Assembly (NCBI GenBank): GCA_051453625.1
Contig: JBOZIK010000001.1
Coordinates: 268,963,706-269,008,899, forward strand
Source of the DNA: Welwitschia mirabilis
Lineage: Eukaryota; Gnetophyta; Gnetopsida; Welwitschiales
DNA: 45,194 nt
Reading direction: 5' to 3'
The position numbers and the translations under genes are program-made. The notes under the pieces were generated by a model. It did not search any database and was not told where the DNA came from. It saw only the letters and a list, made by a program, of their open reading frames with translations. Positions 10,874 through 24,289 of this stretch are shown in pieces (the stretch's first letter is position 1; every line of letters begins with the position of its first letter).

Positions 10874-11215
10874 TTAGATGAAACATGTAACATAGAACCT
10901 AACGTAACTAGTGTATTTCATCTCCATTACTAAAGCATGTTTTATTAAAATAGAACAAATTTCCAACTCTTAATTAATAATAAATTATTAGTTAATTAAT
11001 TACTCTTGAAATGTAACATTATAACTATTCATAATTATTTCATGAGAGTCATATCTATTTATGTAATATAGAAGCTATATCATGCCACAACAATTGTGTT
11101 CATTTCAAATGTAAATCTAATTACTTTTGTTTATAAATTATATTGATAATAAAGTTCTTATTTATTTTATTTTCTATCATTCTTATATCCTTTCTTATTT
11201 TGTTAAGATTTAGAA
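10862..11215 (+). mobile_element. Polypurine tract and 3' LTR of the copia remnant
   Basis: TTAAGGGAGAT at about 10862-10872 sits directly after the Pol C-terminus and fits the copia polypurine tract (TTAAGGGGGAGAT). The next bases, TATTAGATGAAACATG, fit a copia LTR start with TGTTAG changed to TATTAG. The right border is uncertain: LTR-like T-rich sequence (CTATCATTCTTATATCCTT) runs to about 11200. The matching 5' LTR was not found. Confidence 0.55.
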
Positions 11216-14200
11216 CTAAATCTAAGTAATATGCAATATCATAGGTAAGATCTACTTCTAGAAATTTAATTGAAAAAAAAAAAGAAATGGAAATTATTTA
11301 AAAAGTATTAATGTAATATAAAATGTATTTTTAAAAATGACAAATTGGAGTAAAAAGTAAGGGCATGAAGATGTAGGTACCTATGAAGTTAAAATTTAAT
11401 AAAATTTTATAAGTCATAAGGTTGAAATTTGATAAGCCTAAGAGACTCTAGAAAATGTCAATAAGAGATTATTAATAGATGAAGAGAAACTGAGTAAAAC
11501 TTAAGATTAAAAAAAAAAAAAAGAATACATTTTTTTAAATTTTTTTTCTTAAAATGAATTGTTGTTGAGATTTTTATAGAGTGAAATCCATAAAAAGTTA
11601 TACATGGTTTTTTTTTTTTAATATATGTTTACAAAAAACTAACTTGTAATTATGGATTTTTACTTGAAATTTGACAAAGTTAGGATATGGTAATATTTTA
11701 TCATAATTACATTCAATTTTAAAATATACTTATTTTTTACTTCATCTTAGCTCTCAACTTACTACATTAAAACACTAAATTTTGAATAAAATTTGGAATT
11801 TTAATTTTCTAATTTTCCTTAATGATAACAAAAATGTTTGATATTTTTGTGAACATTTTTATTAATAATAACGTATTTAGGAATTCTTTTTATGTTAAAG
11901 CTTTAACCCTTTATTCTTAAGTTAATTAAAACATATTTAATATCTTTTAAATGATATTATTCATATGATTCCTTCAATGTATAAATTAGCAAATTAATTT
12001 ATGATTTAATAAATCTGTCTTTATTTTTATCATCATTGAACTATTATTAAATTAGTTATCTTTAGATTTTCATAATAAATAAGCTGGAGTAGTCAACTAT
12101 AATATTTAACACTTGGAACTTTGAAGAAATGGGTATAAAATAAAATTTAAAAAGAAAATCTTAGACAATTACAACTATCTTAGTAGTTTTAGTAGTTCCA
12201 TAATTTCAATAAGAAGAGGAGGAAAAATGATTATTCTTTCTTTTTATAAATACCTGTATCACGGACCTCCTTTGGAATTATTAATAAAATGTATAATATT
12301 TGAAAATGATAAAAGCATTAAATTATCTGGGAGATAAGATAAACACTACATTCAAGTTATTTATATTGCAATTGCAATCTAAATAAATGTGCATTATTTG
12401 TTAGTTATTTTTTACAACATTAATTGAAAGCATATTTTTTAAAACAAGATATATGTTATATCTTGTATTATTTAATTGTATTATAACAAAATTTATTATT
12501 TGAATATTTTCTTCAAATACCTAATATTGGAGAGGTACTTAAGATATTAAGTATTTATAAATAAGCATTCTTCAATTTATAAAATGATAATTTCATTATG
12601 ATTACTTATGTTTTCATATGAAATTAAGCTTATTAATCATTTTAGTTTTACAATTCATAAATGGGATGCTCACATGCATGTCATAGTTAGCAAATTAGTT
12701 AATTCTTTTTATTTTTAATTCATTGGGCATATAATTGTTTACCCTTGCATCCATTATAAGAAAACACATACATGTAGAGCATAAATAAAAATAGAAAATT
12801 TTTGGTTGTGTGAGAAGAGTGCTAAGGTTTAATAAGAATGTTTTAGTCTTTAGAATTTCAACATTTATTTTTATAAAAGAGAAGAATCATGATTTAAAAG
12901 TTGAAAAAGTTAAAGGGTAATATTTTCACACATGGAAAACTAAAATGAGATTTACGTTTATTAGTGAAAGCATAGATGAAGACAAATATAGAGTGCAACA
13001 ATTTGATAATCAACACTTACACTAGAAATTTATTAAGTATACCATATCTTTAAATAGAAACTTGGAACACTGAAATTAAAGAATGAGTTGTCCCTAAAAG
13101 TAAAGAATTTAACATAATTTTCCTCAACAAAGCTTTGACCTATCCTAAAAATAAGAAATAGTCACTAAGAAAGAGTTAACTATCTTGGTAACTCTAACAT
13201 GCAAGTGGGCATTTTCATTATGTACTTTAAAAATAAAATAACTACTAAGATAAATTTTCTACAAATTTTCATGTATCATTTATATTTTATATAAAGTTGT
13301 TTACAGTGCTTAGAGTAAAATATAATTAATGAAATAAAACCTACTTGTAACTAACTTTGTAAAGGTTGATAGTATGTCAAAAAATTTAGTTTTCAATTTT
13401 GTCACCTTTATTATTTTGAATTAAAACATAAATATATATTAGGCATCTTCACAAGTTGTTAGTAATCCTTTTTTACTTATTTTTTTATGAAAAATTTATT
13501 TATAATAATTATTTTAGTTTCATTTTCAATATGTAAATATTTTCCACTACCTTTTTTAGCTTAAGTCATCTTAATAAATCGATCTGTAACCTAGTGAAAG
13601 GCTACCAAATGTCTAGTATATCATCTAATGCTTCTACACATACATCTTCCTTTTTTGTCCAATTGCTCTATCATATAAATTATGTTTATTATGGTCTATT
13701 ATGGTCGACTTTAAAATCTATTTTTGATAATTCAATATAAATAGTACTAAATCATTCTCCCATATTTCCAGACAAATGCAACTACATACATTTAATTCAT
13801 GTTAATGCATAGACCCATCACCCAATAAAACACTAGGTAACTTTGAGTGAAAAATTAAAGGAAAAATAACTTTTTGTTGACACTTTTGGTTTTCGTAACT
13901 ATTTTAAAAGTGTAATACCTTGAAAATCTTAAGATTTTGAAATTTTTGCATTTTCCTAGCCATTTAACTTCTATCATCATTATATGGAAGATATTAACAT
14001 TTTATATCTTTTTGGATAAACTTTAGTATGATTTTACTAAGCAAAAAATAATGTGTAAACTATAAACTATAGTGTTTTTATACTTTACTCTAGCAAAATT
14101 CTATCAAATGCATAGGAAAAAATAATGTCTTTAGAGAAAATATAGAAGTATTTGCAAGAATTAAGCTGTAAAATTTAATATTTTCATTGTAGATATAAAC

Positions 14201-16340
14201 ATTTCATATTTGAAATAATAATGAGGTAAGGAAAATGAGACTAAAATCAAATTTCTTTATTACGTCCATAATACACTAGGGATCTATTGTATAGAAGAAG
14301 TATACATGGGATGAGCTTCAACAAGGTTACCTATAAATTACATAATGTTTTGGATTAAATTTGAAATTATTTAACCAAATTATAGGTTTAATATTTCATT
14401 TATTCCATGTATTATTTGTTGAAGGACATTTAAAAAGGCATGGTATTTACTTTCAATAACATTCTAAGAATAAATTTGATACATCTCTTCTTGAGGGACT
14501 TCAAACCATATATCTATTCCAATCTTAAAATAAGAAGATCTCATTCTTACCTTATCAATATGAATTTGCAGATTAAAGGGAACACTGGTACTTAAGTAAG
14601 TTTACTTGCCAAAAATGTATTGTTCAAATAAAATTGATTCTTTCCTTCTGTGTTTTCCAAAATCCTTTGATGTTCTTTTTCTTTATAATTTTTCAAAACT
14701 GTTTAGAGTCATAATTAAAAATTTATTCTTGAATTTTTTATTTTTGAAACCAAATATTTCCATGATAAAACTAATCTTTTCCTTGATTCATGGGGATATG
14801 ATTTCAAAAAATTTATTGATAATAGAATTTAAGAGATTATGAACATAAGCTATAAACTAACAAATGCCTTCTACATTCATGGGTATTAATTCAACTTTAA
14901 TAAGCATAATGTCATACTAAGGTTAGTTCTATAGGTAAAATTCTTCCAATAAGAATAGTTTTTAAACTTCATCTTTTTTCCCAATGTTTATTTAATAATA
15001 AAGGGTCCATACAATACAATCATATAGAACTATTAAGTGACTAAAGAAAAAAAAAAATTTTATGAATACTACATCATAAAATTGCCTCTTTTTTACATAT
15101 GTTTTTCAAGGAAAGTAAAGTTTTCATGCTTCTAGTAATTCTTTGAATAATGGACTTATTCCATCTATAATTATTATAACATCATAGTTTGATAGATAAA
15201 CTTATCCAAACTGTGCAACATATGTTGTAAACCTTGCTTTATTTTAAAGATTAATGCAACATCACTCACAAATACTAAGAAGTTCATATTATAATTCCAT
15301 ACTCACATAAAATGATGGAAACTTGATGAATTTGATGGATAAACACATTGCAATAAATTCATTCTTGTCATCAAACTATGAATATGATAAAAGACAAAGG
15401 TGCTCATACCTTATAAGAATATCTTTATCATCCTTCCATTTTAAATTTAATTCAATAGAACATATAGAAGAGATGCTTTATGATAGCTATTTATAATATA
15501 AGTATTCATGATTTAGTATAAATTAAGTGTATTCCTAAAATAGAGAATTGCTTCACCCTTGGTAAATCATATTAACATTAGATTAAACCTTGAAATTCCT
15601 TTTAGAAGTGATAACATACCTTTTAATTTTCACAAAAAATAAGATTCCATGTATCTACCAAACAAGGCAAGGAACTATTGATAGCCAACAATGCATCCCA
15701 AATAGTAATCCATGAGAGATTAACCCACCACCTTATGACTATGTGTGAAGATTCTTATCATGAAAAATGGAATTTATACCACAGAAAGATTACATTATAA
15801 TAGATTCGTTTATATTTTAATTTAGTCTTATTAATCTTATAATGTTCATTACTTGCATCATTTGAAAAATATATTTGCATTAAAATGAATAAGTTTCAGT
15901 ATATTTCTCTCAAAAATAATTGAAAAGCAAAGTGATGATCAAAATTTTACTTGTTTATAGTTGTTTTTTTTTTTTTTTGAAAAAAACTTATAATGTAATG
16001 TAAAGTTCATATCTTAGTAAAAGATTTGCTGGCATTCAAGTTATTGAGTAGAATTTTATCCTTATATTTTCAATGATCATAAGCATAATTTAAATCAATC
16101 TTCCTAAGAACATTATGAATCTTTTTTATTTGATTACTTAATATTTTAAGAATAATTCTTAAAAAGTGATATTAAGTTAAGAAATTTATTATTCTATCTA
16201 TGAGCTACATGTTAGAATTATGATGTGTTATTAGCCTCAGAAATATTAGTATAAAGCTACATGTTAGTAAATCATATTAGTAATGGCTTTAGTATGTTAA
16301 TATTATATTCTCATAATTTTACATATTCAAATATATCCTT
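11216..16340. other. AT-rich unassigned DNA
   Basis: About 5 kb with no recognisable protein, RNA gene or element end. CAAGATATA/TATATCTTG near 12447-12467 is a small hairpin. The open frame at 14606-14842 has low-complexity F/L/K/S content and no family resemblance. Probably very old, decayed insertions. Confidence 0.4.
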
Positions 16341-16345
16341 ATAAA

Positions 16346-19300
16346 TGGTAGCAAATGTTGGTTATTATATTAATGATGGCATTATAACAATTCATAGTAG
16401 TAGTAACTCTTTGCAAAGATTACATCTTGGTCTTTATGATTATAATCATTGGGTAACATGAACTACGATGTCATCTAACTACTTAGTACTTTTTGATGCT
16501 ATCTGATCAATCCCACCTCCATCAATCTTAACCTTCCTTATGCTAACATGGCATTAGAGACATCCATTATGAAAAGTATCTTCCATTAAATAGAAATCCA
16601 TAGAATCAAAAAATTAATGATGGAGTCACTACCTAAATCAAGAGCTAGTTCTTTTGCATGCTTAAGAATAGTACAAGGTTATACATCAACCCATAATAAG
16701 ATTCCATCTAAAATGGCCTAGTCAATAGGGTTGAACAAGTTAGTGAATGTTTGATTGACATTGGAATTAATGTGACTATTTTATGAATGGTACACATTCA
16801 ATGTGAATTATGATTTAGATGGGGGTAGATGATGAAAGGTCATATATTTATGGTTGTCCCATGGTTAAAGTTACTTTCACATGTTTTCAAGTTGTAAAAA
16901 AGTCTGGAATTTTTCTTTGTAAGTTTTCTTTTCTTTTTTATTTTTCCTTTCTTTTTTGGCCTCTCTTATAGGTTTTTAAGCATCCTTTTCCTTTGATTTT
17001 AAAATACAGCATCTCATGAATCTCCCTTAGATGAAGTTGAGATCATTAGGGAGTTTTAGCCCATTTAGAGTTCATCTATTCTATCCCTTTCTACATTAGG
17101 ATAGAGGTTAATTGTAATGCCTATTCCTAGTTACATCTTCATTACTATTGAATTCAAATTTAATCTTCATCTTAAGCATACAAAACAAATTACTTACTTG
17201 AAAAATGTAGTATTGTATCACTATATCTTCTACCAACTAAGGGAATAGATAAGAAATTAATAAGATTTACTTTTGAAACCTATTAGAATGAAACCATTTT
17301 TGTTCAAACTAAGGGAATATTTCTAAGAATTTTGTTAGATGTTGAAATTGTTAGAAGAATGATGTGTAACTTTAGCTCCTTTCAGATTACCCTTCTAGAT
17401 GAAATTCAAAATTCTAGACATCACCAAAGTAGAAATCATGAAGGTGTCTTTTAAAGAGTATACACCACAAATAGGAACAATATGATAAAACAAAGGAAAG
17501 TTTTCCTAGATCCATTAAAAAGGCCCATCAAGATAGCACTTGGAGTAATTAATCAAATAATCATCTCAAGTAACAATAAGAAGTTTTTACCCTGGTCCAA
17601 GTTATGATACCTACTGAGGGTCACAAGGCATAAGAAGACATGTTGTGATGAAAAGTGGTTCTAATAAATCTTTATGATAATATTGAAAGCATATATAAGT
17701 ACGACGAAAAAACAAATGATAAGGGATATTTCTACTATAACATTGTATTAAAGGCTGCAATGGTATAACTATAGAGAATGACATTGTAATAAATGAGATA
17801 GATGCTTGAGAGCCAAAGGTCCTCAGAGATAGTTAGGCTATTTTTTGATCCCAGTGAAATTTTAAAGGCATCATACTAATTTTAACTTTCATGTTAGAGA
17901 GGCTTTGCAAGAATCTTCAAATATTAGAATAACTTGCCAACATTCCAACACAGGATTAGGTTTTTACTTCATAACCATTTGAGTCTAATAAAGTCAGTCT
18001 TCCACACCTTCTAATGCTTGGTTATTTGGGTTTAATGGCACAAAATAAGACCATGAAGGTATAAGTAAAGGGAAGGAAATCCTTATAAAAAGACCTTTAA
18101 AAGAAGAACCTAAATTAAATGATTTGGTTCTGACCAATATAACTAATATCAGTAAGTAGCTACACGAGTATGCCAATACTATAGTTTAAGAGGTCTACCT
18201 TAATATGGTCAAAAATAATTATTCTCTTAATAACTTTAGAATTTTTTTTGTTTTGATTAGTTAGTCTATAAAATAATCAGGTGGAACAATGAAGAAAGGC
18301 CATTATCTAGATTAAGCTAAGCTAAAGGATAAGTGCCTCCATTCCATGCCTCATAACCTAAGTTTTAATAACATAACACTAATATTGATATTGTAATAAC
18401 ATGCACAATCACTTTTGTTTTTCATATATTTAAGAAAACAGAGGGAAGAAATCAATTAGCTAAAGGCAACATATAAATTCCTTGAAGATTGCTTGAAGGA
18501 GAAGGACAAGGGATCACAAATCTAGCTTCCTCATCTTTATCAATGAAAACTAAGAAATTCAAGGCGGAGATCTTCTATGCTTAGGATCATGAAATGGAGA
18601 AATGCAATAAGAAGCTCAAGAAGAAAGAGGTAAAAAAATTAAGATAAAGTTTCTCATTTCCAGTTAGAGAATATAGGACTAAAGAAACTTTAGAAGTCAA
18701 AATAGAAGAACTTGTAAGTAAAGATAAAGAGATTTGGATCAAAGAAATATTATTTTTAAGTTATGAGGTAGAGTTTAGTAGATAAAAGGTGCAAAGGTGA
18801 AGTAAATGAATGACATCATGATGGTACTAATAGTAAAATCTAGGACAAACTTTTCACTTGAAGTTCTAAAAGCTAAATCTCCTACCACATAATCAAGTAG
18901 AACTCGTAAAGACTCAGTAGAGAAGTCTCTTGTGGAATTACTTAAGTGAAGTTACATCTTATATCATTTTGTACTTTTTGCAAGCAATCCTTTTATTCCA
19001 TCTATTCCATGAAGGATTTATGTAATCCTCAATTTTGCAAGCAACATTATATTTTTTTTCTTAAGTACTGTCCACTAAGATGTACTATAAATTATGTGTA
19101 TCATGAAAAGAAGTTGTTTTGAGAACTTTCTAGAAATGTTCCTTAGAAACTATTTTGGGTTATACTAGTAAAATAACACGTTATAATAAAATTAATATGT
19201 TAAGTACTATAATATTGGTATTAGAGTAAAAGATTCTCCTTCAAGTTAATAATAAAATATGAAATCTAGGATATAATATTGCTAATAAGCTAGGAAATTT

Positions 19301-20097
19301 AATTAAAAAATTTAAAAGACACGAAACATAGTTCAATAATATAGAACCTATAAAAACAAGTTTGTATTGAAGTTCCATCTAGTTAGATATACAAGTTAGA
19401 ATATGCATTGTGGTCCATACCAACATTTATCATGGAAGAAGTGTAGTATCCATGTTGCCTCAAAGGATGTGTGGTGTTGTATTATGGTTGTAAAAAGCAT
19501 GTGATGAATCTGAAGTATTAAAAGTATCCTATGTTAAGGTACTAACTATTAGTTTCATGGAATCATGTGAAATCATAGTATTACATAAACCTTGTATGAT
19601 CAGCATGAACTTAAGATTCCATAACAAATGACGTACCCTTTGGTCTTGTGCATCAATTCATGTTGTTCATAATCATTTGATGCATGTTCGATAGATATCA
19701 TGCCTCTTCAGAATATCATTAATACAAAAAAAAAGACCTTAGTTGAGTTGCTTCTTAAGTACATAAGTAATCTTGTTTAAACATTAAGTGTTGCCGAAAT
19801 GATGCATTATCTTCTCTGGGCACCACTAAAAAATTTTGAGCTTAATAACTTGCATCAAAACATGATTAGTTTACCTAAACTGATAGAATTTTGTAAGTTC
19901 CATATTATGACATGTTTCACCTTCAATGATCATAGAAAGGAGGGATGTTAATGAATGCTAGTTATTATATTAATAATAGTATTATATTAATTCATATTAT
20001 TAGTAACATAAAGTACCATGTCATCTAGTCACATAATACTTATGATGTCTTATGGGTTATCCCACTTCCATTAACTTTAACACTACTTGTTCTAATA
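16346..20097 (+). mobile_element. LTR retrotransposon with short LTRs and matching 5-bp flanks
   Basis: The 5' LTR (16346-16548, 203 bp) starts TGGTAGCAAATGTTGGTTAT and ends TGCTAACA. The 3' LTR (19946-20097, 152 bp) starts TGTTAATGAATGCTAGTTAT and ends TTCTAATA. They share TTATATTAAT, a TGTCATCTA segment, TCCCAC, TCCAT and a TTAAC segment, in the same order. TGGCATTAGAGAC directly after the 5' LTR is a decayed form of the TGGTATCAGAGAC primer site. AAAGGAGGGA at 19936-19945 is the polypurine tract. ATAAA flanks both sides (16341-16345 and 20098-20102) as a target duplication. No gag or pol was recognised in the 3.4 kb interior, so it is decayed or was always non-autonomous. Confidence 0.75.
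18430..18770 (+). other. Possible decayed coiled-coil coding stretch inside the LTR element
   Basis: Short open pieces in shifting frames are rich in Lys, Glu and Leu, for example FLEDCLKEKDKGSQI, MEKCNKKLKKKEVKKLR and KIEELVSKDKEIWIKEILFL. They look like a coiled coil such as a Gag-like protein might contain. No family was recognised, and Lys/Glu richness in purine-rich DNA can arise by chance. Confidence 0.25.
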
Positions 20098-20102
20098 ATA
20101 AA

Positions 20103-22390
20103 TATTACAAGGATACTTAACACTCATGAAAGAGATGAAGATAGAACAAAAAAGGATAGAAACCAAGGTTGTTAAAACAACTATTCCTATTAATATTGAT
20201 AGTTACATGATTTCAAGACTAAACATGGGGTTGGGGATTTTTTTTCCCCTTTGTATAAACACATATATCATGGATTGTGTGAGGATCCTATCAGTAAAAA
20301 TTGATCTAGAAATGGTAGTGAGCCTTGGTTCATCTAGGAGATAAGCTAGAAAGCCATCTTCAAGCTCTTTGTATTACACATGCCACTTAAAAAGATGTGC
20401 ATTACTTATTACTTCTTTTGATAGCATTAATATAAAGATAGCATATTTTTTAAGAGAAGCTTATTTATATCTTGTATTGTTTGATGTTATGAAAGTGCTA
20501 TTTGAAGAAGCGAAATTGCATTTTATGAATCTTTCCTTTTAATAGCTAATAATGAATAAATATTAAGAACATTAACTAGTTAAACATAGGTATTATTCTA
20601 GCTTATGAGATGATATTTCCTTATGATATCTCATTTTCTTTTTGCCTATTGTTTTATAAGTTATGCACATTTGTGCATAAAGTAAATATCAACAATCAAA
20701 GGAAAAACTCAATTTAACTCGGTTTGTGAAGTTTTGACAACTTACTAAAAGTTCTAGCTTTTTACCTTTACTATTTCATGTCAATAACATTAATAAATAA
20801 TAAGCTTCTTCATAAGGTTTTTATTATCCCTTTTTCACCCATGTTTTTCAAATGATAAATAAGTTTATTAAGATAATTAGTTCGATTACATTTTTAATAT
20901 TTTAATACTTTTCATTAAACTTTTTAGCTTATTTCATATTAATAAATAAAACCATCATTTTGGCACAAGAAGAAGGTCCTACTAAAACCAATTTGTAAGG
21001 ATGGACCACAAGAAAGTTTTTAAAGATAAACAAGCGCAATGAAGAGATAAGAAGGGATGATTTGTTAGGGACCTAGAATATATGGGTTAGACAAGGTTAC
21101 TACACACCAGGTTTTCTTAATCAAATTAGAAGACTTAAAGGAAGATAGAAAGACTTTGAACTATTGTTCAAGGAGAAATTCTTAATCTAACAAGCAAATG
21201 AGATAAGAGTAAAGAATTTTGAAAGCCTTTGGAAAGAACCCTAAATGTAGTAGAAATGTGATGACTATCCAACCTCAAATGATGGGGGGAATTTTGTTGG
21301 AAGGTGATGGTGATTTGACACCTATACATTATGATTGTTATCATTACACTAATCAAAGTCCAATAGACTTGAATATCTTCTAATCAAGTCAAGACTAAAA
21401 ATATAGCTTTAATGACCACCTTTAGAGGGATGAAAATAAAGGAAGCTCACTAAAGATAATTCTTTGGTTCATTTTTTAAATCTATTGTGACATCAAAGGT
21501 TTCCAAACCATATCTTTTGATTATGTCAAGCCATAAAAATAGATTTTCTTAATAAGTTCCAAACTATAAAGACTATAGAAGTTTTAAGGGATCAAATATT
21601 AAACATGAAACTAAAAAAATATTAAGAGATTTGATGAATTAATGGACAAGTATAACTTCTTATTAGCTAAATGTCCAAGCTATACAATAATAGGGAACTC
21701 CTAGGAGAAGTACAAGGCAACCCCTAGAAAAAATTAGCATAGTGTGTAAGGATTAAAAATAGGAGCATGAAAGAAATAGGCAAAACCCTTTTTCAATGAT
21801 ATAAAATGTGTCAAAGATGGGCTCAACGTTACAAAAGAAAGAAAAGAGTATAGAAAGTGATTACAAAGGGAATGTAAGGAAGTGTATCTGGTCACACACA
21901 CATTAGTCTAATGGGAGAAGTTTTTGAGAGGTCACAAACATCATGCTAGAAAACATTGATAAGATTAAAACTAATCAAATAAAGAGGACAAATAACTATA
22001 TGATCATCACAAGGAGGATAACCATCACAAATAGAGTTTCTTTGGATGCAACAATTCTTAGAATTGTTGGATATTAATAGGATAATCTACAAGTCTAATC
22101 ATTTTCCTACTTCAAGTAGGAAACTATATCCTTACCAAGCAAAGAAATGGAAGGCAAAAATCAAACATCTTTCCAAGAATACATTATTTTTAAAAGACAA
22201 CAACAATATGATTTCTATAAAACTTTGAGGACTAGGGAAGGTGGAAGTAGCAACGAAAACAATAAACAAAATGAAAACTAAAAAATAAAAATTAAAAAAA
22301 AAAAACATGAAATCCCTCTCAACCTTAACCAAACCTTGGGAAAGCAAGATGCAAAACTATGTCTACTAGATCGAAGGAATTCCTTACTAT
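20103..22390. other. Unassigned DNA between the LTR element and the gene region
   Basis: No gene or element border was recognised. TTATGCACATTTGTGCATAA at 20661-20680 has 9-bp inverted arms. The 20.9-22.2 kb part is more purine-rich and mixed in composition, as decayed retroelement coding DNA often is, but no domain could be read. Open frames at 20126-20344, 21168-21356, 22046-22228 and 22132-22347 are not supported as genes. Confidence 0.4.
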
Positions 22391-22525
22391 TAACTAAGCA
22401 TGCAAAAGGAAAAATCAAACTATAGCAGAAGACTCTTTCAAATAAGACATCTTATCTTAACTAGGCATGCAAAAGGAGAAATCAAACTATGGCAGAAGAC
22501 TCTTTCAAATAAGACATCTTGGATA
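22391..22525. repeat. 67-bp tandem duplication
   Basis: AAAATCAAACTATAGCAGAA followed by GACTCTTTCAAATAAGACATC, preceded by GCATGCAAAAGG, occurs twice with GCATGC at 22398 and 22465. The copies differ at only a few bases, so the duplication is more recent than the surrounding decay. Confidence 0.9.
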
Positions 22526-23009
22526 ACAATTAGTTATAACTCCTTCTGAAATGTTACATGACAAACTATGGCAGTTTCATGAGGATGCAAATTTATCTAA
22601 TGTTATTAGCAAAATTACAATTTCCTATTACTTTCTTCCAAAATGGCATAAGCTAAAAATTAATACTTTATATAAACATCTTCTCGTATCAAGAATATAA
22701 ATTTAAGTCAACTTAGTAATATGAGAAGAAAATAATGAGAGAAGAAAATAATGAGACTAACTTCTTATACAAGTTTATACCTTCCTATATCAAATTAAAA
22801 TATAATGTACAAAATTATAAAGTTAATCATTTTATTTTTCCCCTTTCTAAAGAAATATGCTTTAGAACTTACAACGTCCAGTTTCCTTGTATTTTCAAGG
22901 CATGGAATAAAAACTTTATGTATACGATGCTACCAAAGAAAAGAGATCATTTATCAATATAAATTAAATAATTTAACAAATCTTAACTCCTTTTATTTTA
23001 TTAAGTGAA

Positions 23010-23200
23010 CCAAGCATTAATCCAACTAGTGGGAGCCTCATCCTCAATTCAGGAAGTTATGTGTCTGAACTTGAAATGGCCTACTTAACAAACTACGAGG
23101 CCATACGCACTTCAAAAATTGTGAGGCCAAGGGTATGGTCATTAAGAGTTTTGTGTTCGATAATTCCCCTTCTATTTTACTAACTATAAGAGCTAACTGT
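23010..23200 (+). repeat. Possible tRNA-derived SINE remnant
   Basis: TGAGGCCAAGGGTATGG at 23122-23138 resembles a pol III A box, and TTGTGTTCGATAATTCC at 23151-23167 resembles a B box (consensus GGTTCGANNCC). A second B-box-like string, TTATGTGTCTGAACTTG, lies upstream at 23057-23073. No poly-A tail or target duplication could be fixed, and it does not fold as an obvious intact tRNA. The assignment is tentative. Confidence 0.3.
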
Positions 23201-24289
23201 TCAAAAAAGAATCTCTTGACATGCAATTTAAATTCATGTTCACCAACACTTTACCATAATAATTTAATAATTTACGTTAGTAATAAATGATGTTCTTGAC
23301 TATAAACTAGATAACTTAGGTTGAACTAAACTAAAATTACTCCAAAGTAAACAAAAAATCAAAAGCAGTTTTCCAGAATATCAAACTGTCCTATGCACAA
23401 TTCAAAATAACCCATATATTAATAATCTAAACCTTTTAATTATGAGTGAAATTGCTAATTGTTTATGGGCTAAATATAAAGGTTTCTTAGCAAATATTTT
23501 ATTCATTTAATATCCTTTTAAAAGGGGTGTCACACTAACAACTTAATGACTATTCTTAGAATGATTTAATTATGCCCGACTCTTCATACTGTACCAAATA
23601 AGGCATCTACAAGTTAGCAAGCCATCTGAAGGTTTCAACCACAACTTTATAAATAAACGATAAGTGTCCCAACAATTAGATTACCATCTCAATGTCCATA
23701 ATACCCTTTTGAAAATTAATAAGCATCCCTCAATCAAAAAACTTTTACAAGAAGTATGCATGCCTTCAATCCTTCTAAGTAAAAAACAATACAAATAAAA
23801 CAAATAAAAAATTAATATTCACAATTTATACAAATCATATGTGAAACATTTTCTAGTATTAAATACTGGCTCGAATTAAGACTCTTAATGAGTTATGTTG
23901 GGTATTAACAAGCTGTGTAACTTATGTAAATTACCTCCAAAACTTTATGGAATGAAATTCTAACATTCCCATTTGGCAAAAATACAGGACAGGAGAACAA
24001 CAAACACAATAACATGATAGCTGCAGAAGCAAGGCTACCACAGCCAACGCTTTGACGCATGAGAAAGTGGTTACTATCTGTGTGTTTTTGTAAGCAAAAG
24101 GAAAACAAATCACACGAGTCGTGGCTACATATGTTTTAAACGAAAATTACAAAATACATGATAATGCACACTGCACAAGATCAAACATAGACCATATCAT
24201 ACAGCAAGACAAGGAGTGTCAATAACTTTGCCTTGGAATCCACTAAACCTGAAGTATGGGTGAAGGCTAAAGCAGAACCTGACCCGGCC
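23201..24289. other. 3' flank of the gene, unassigned
   Basis: The part nearest 24289 must hold the 3' UTR of the minus-strand gene, but no unmistakable AATAAA signal was found, so the transcript end is not placed. The open frames at 23905-24108 and 23931-24113 (minus) have no recognisable domain. The rest is AT-rich and featureless. Confidence 0.4.

Noticed and set aside
19214-19231. TTGGTATTAGAGTAAAAG, resembling a decayed tRNA-Met primer site
   Set aside because: It lies inside the 16.3-20.1 kb element with no LTR end before it. A nested insertion is possible but unsupported.
20661-20680. TTATGCACATTTGTGCATAA palindrome
   Set aside because: Short arms and no neighbouring feature. It is not a convincing terminator, MITE or binding site.
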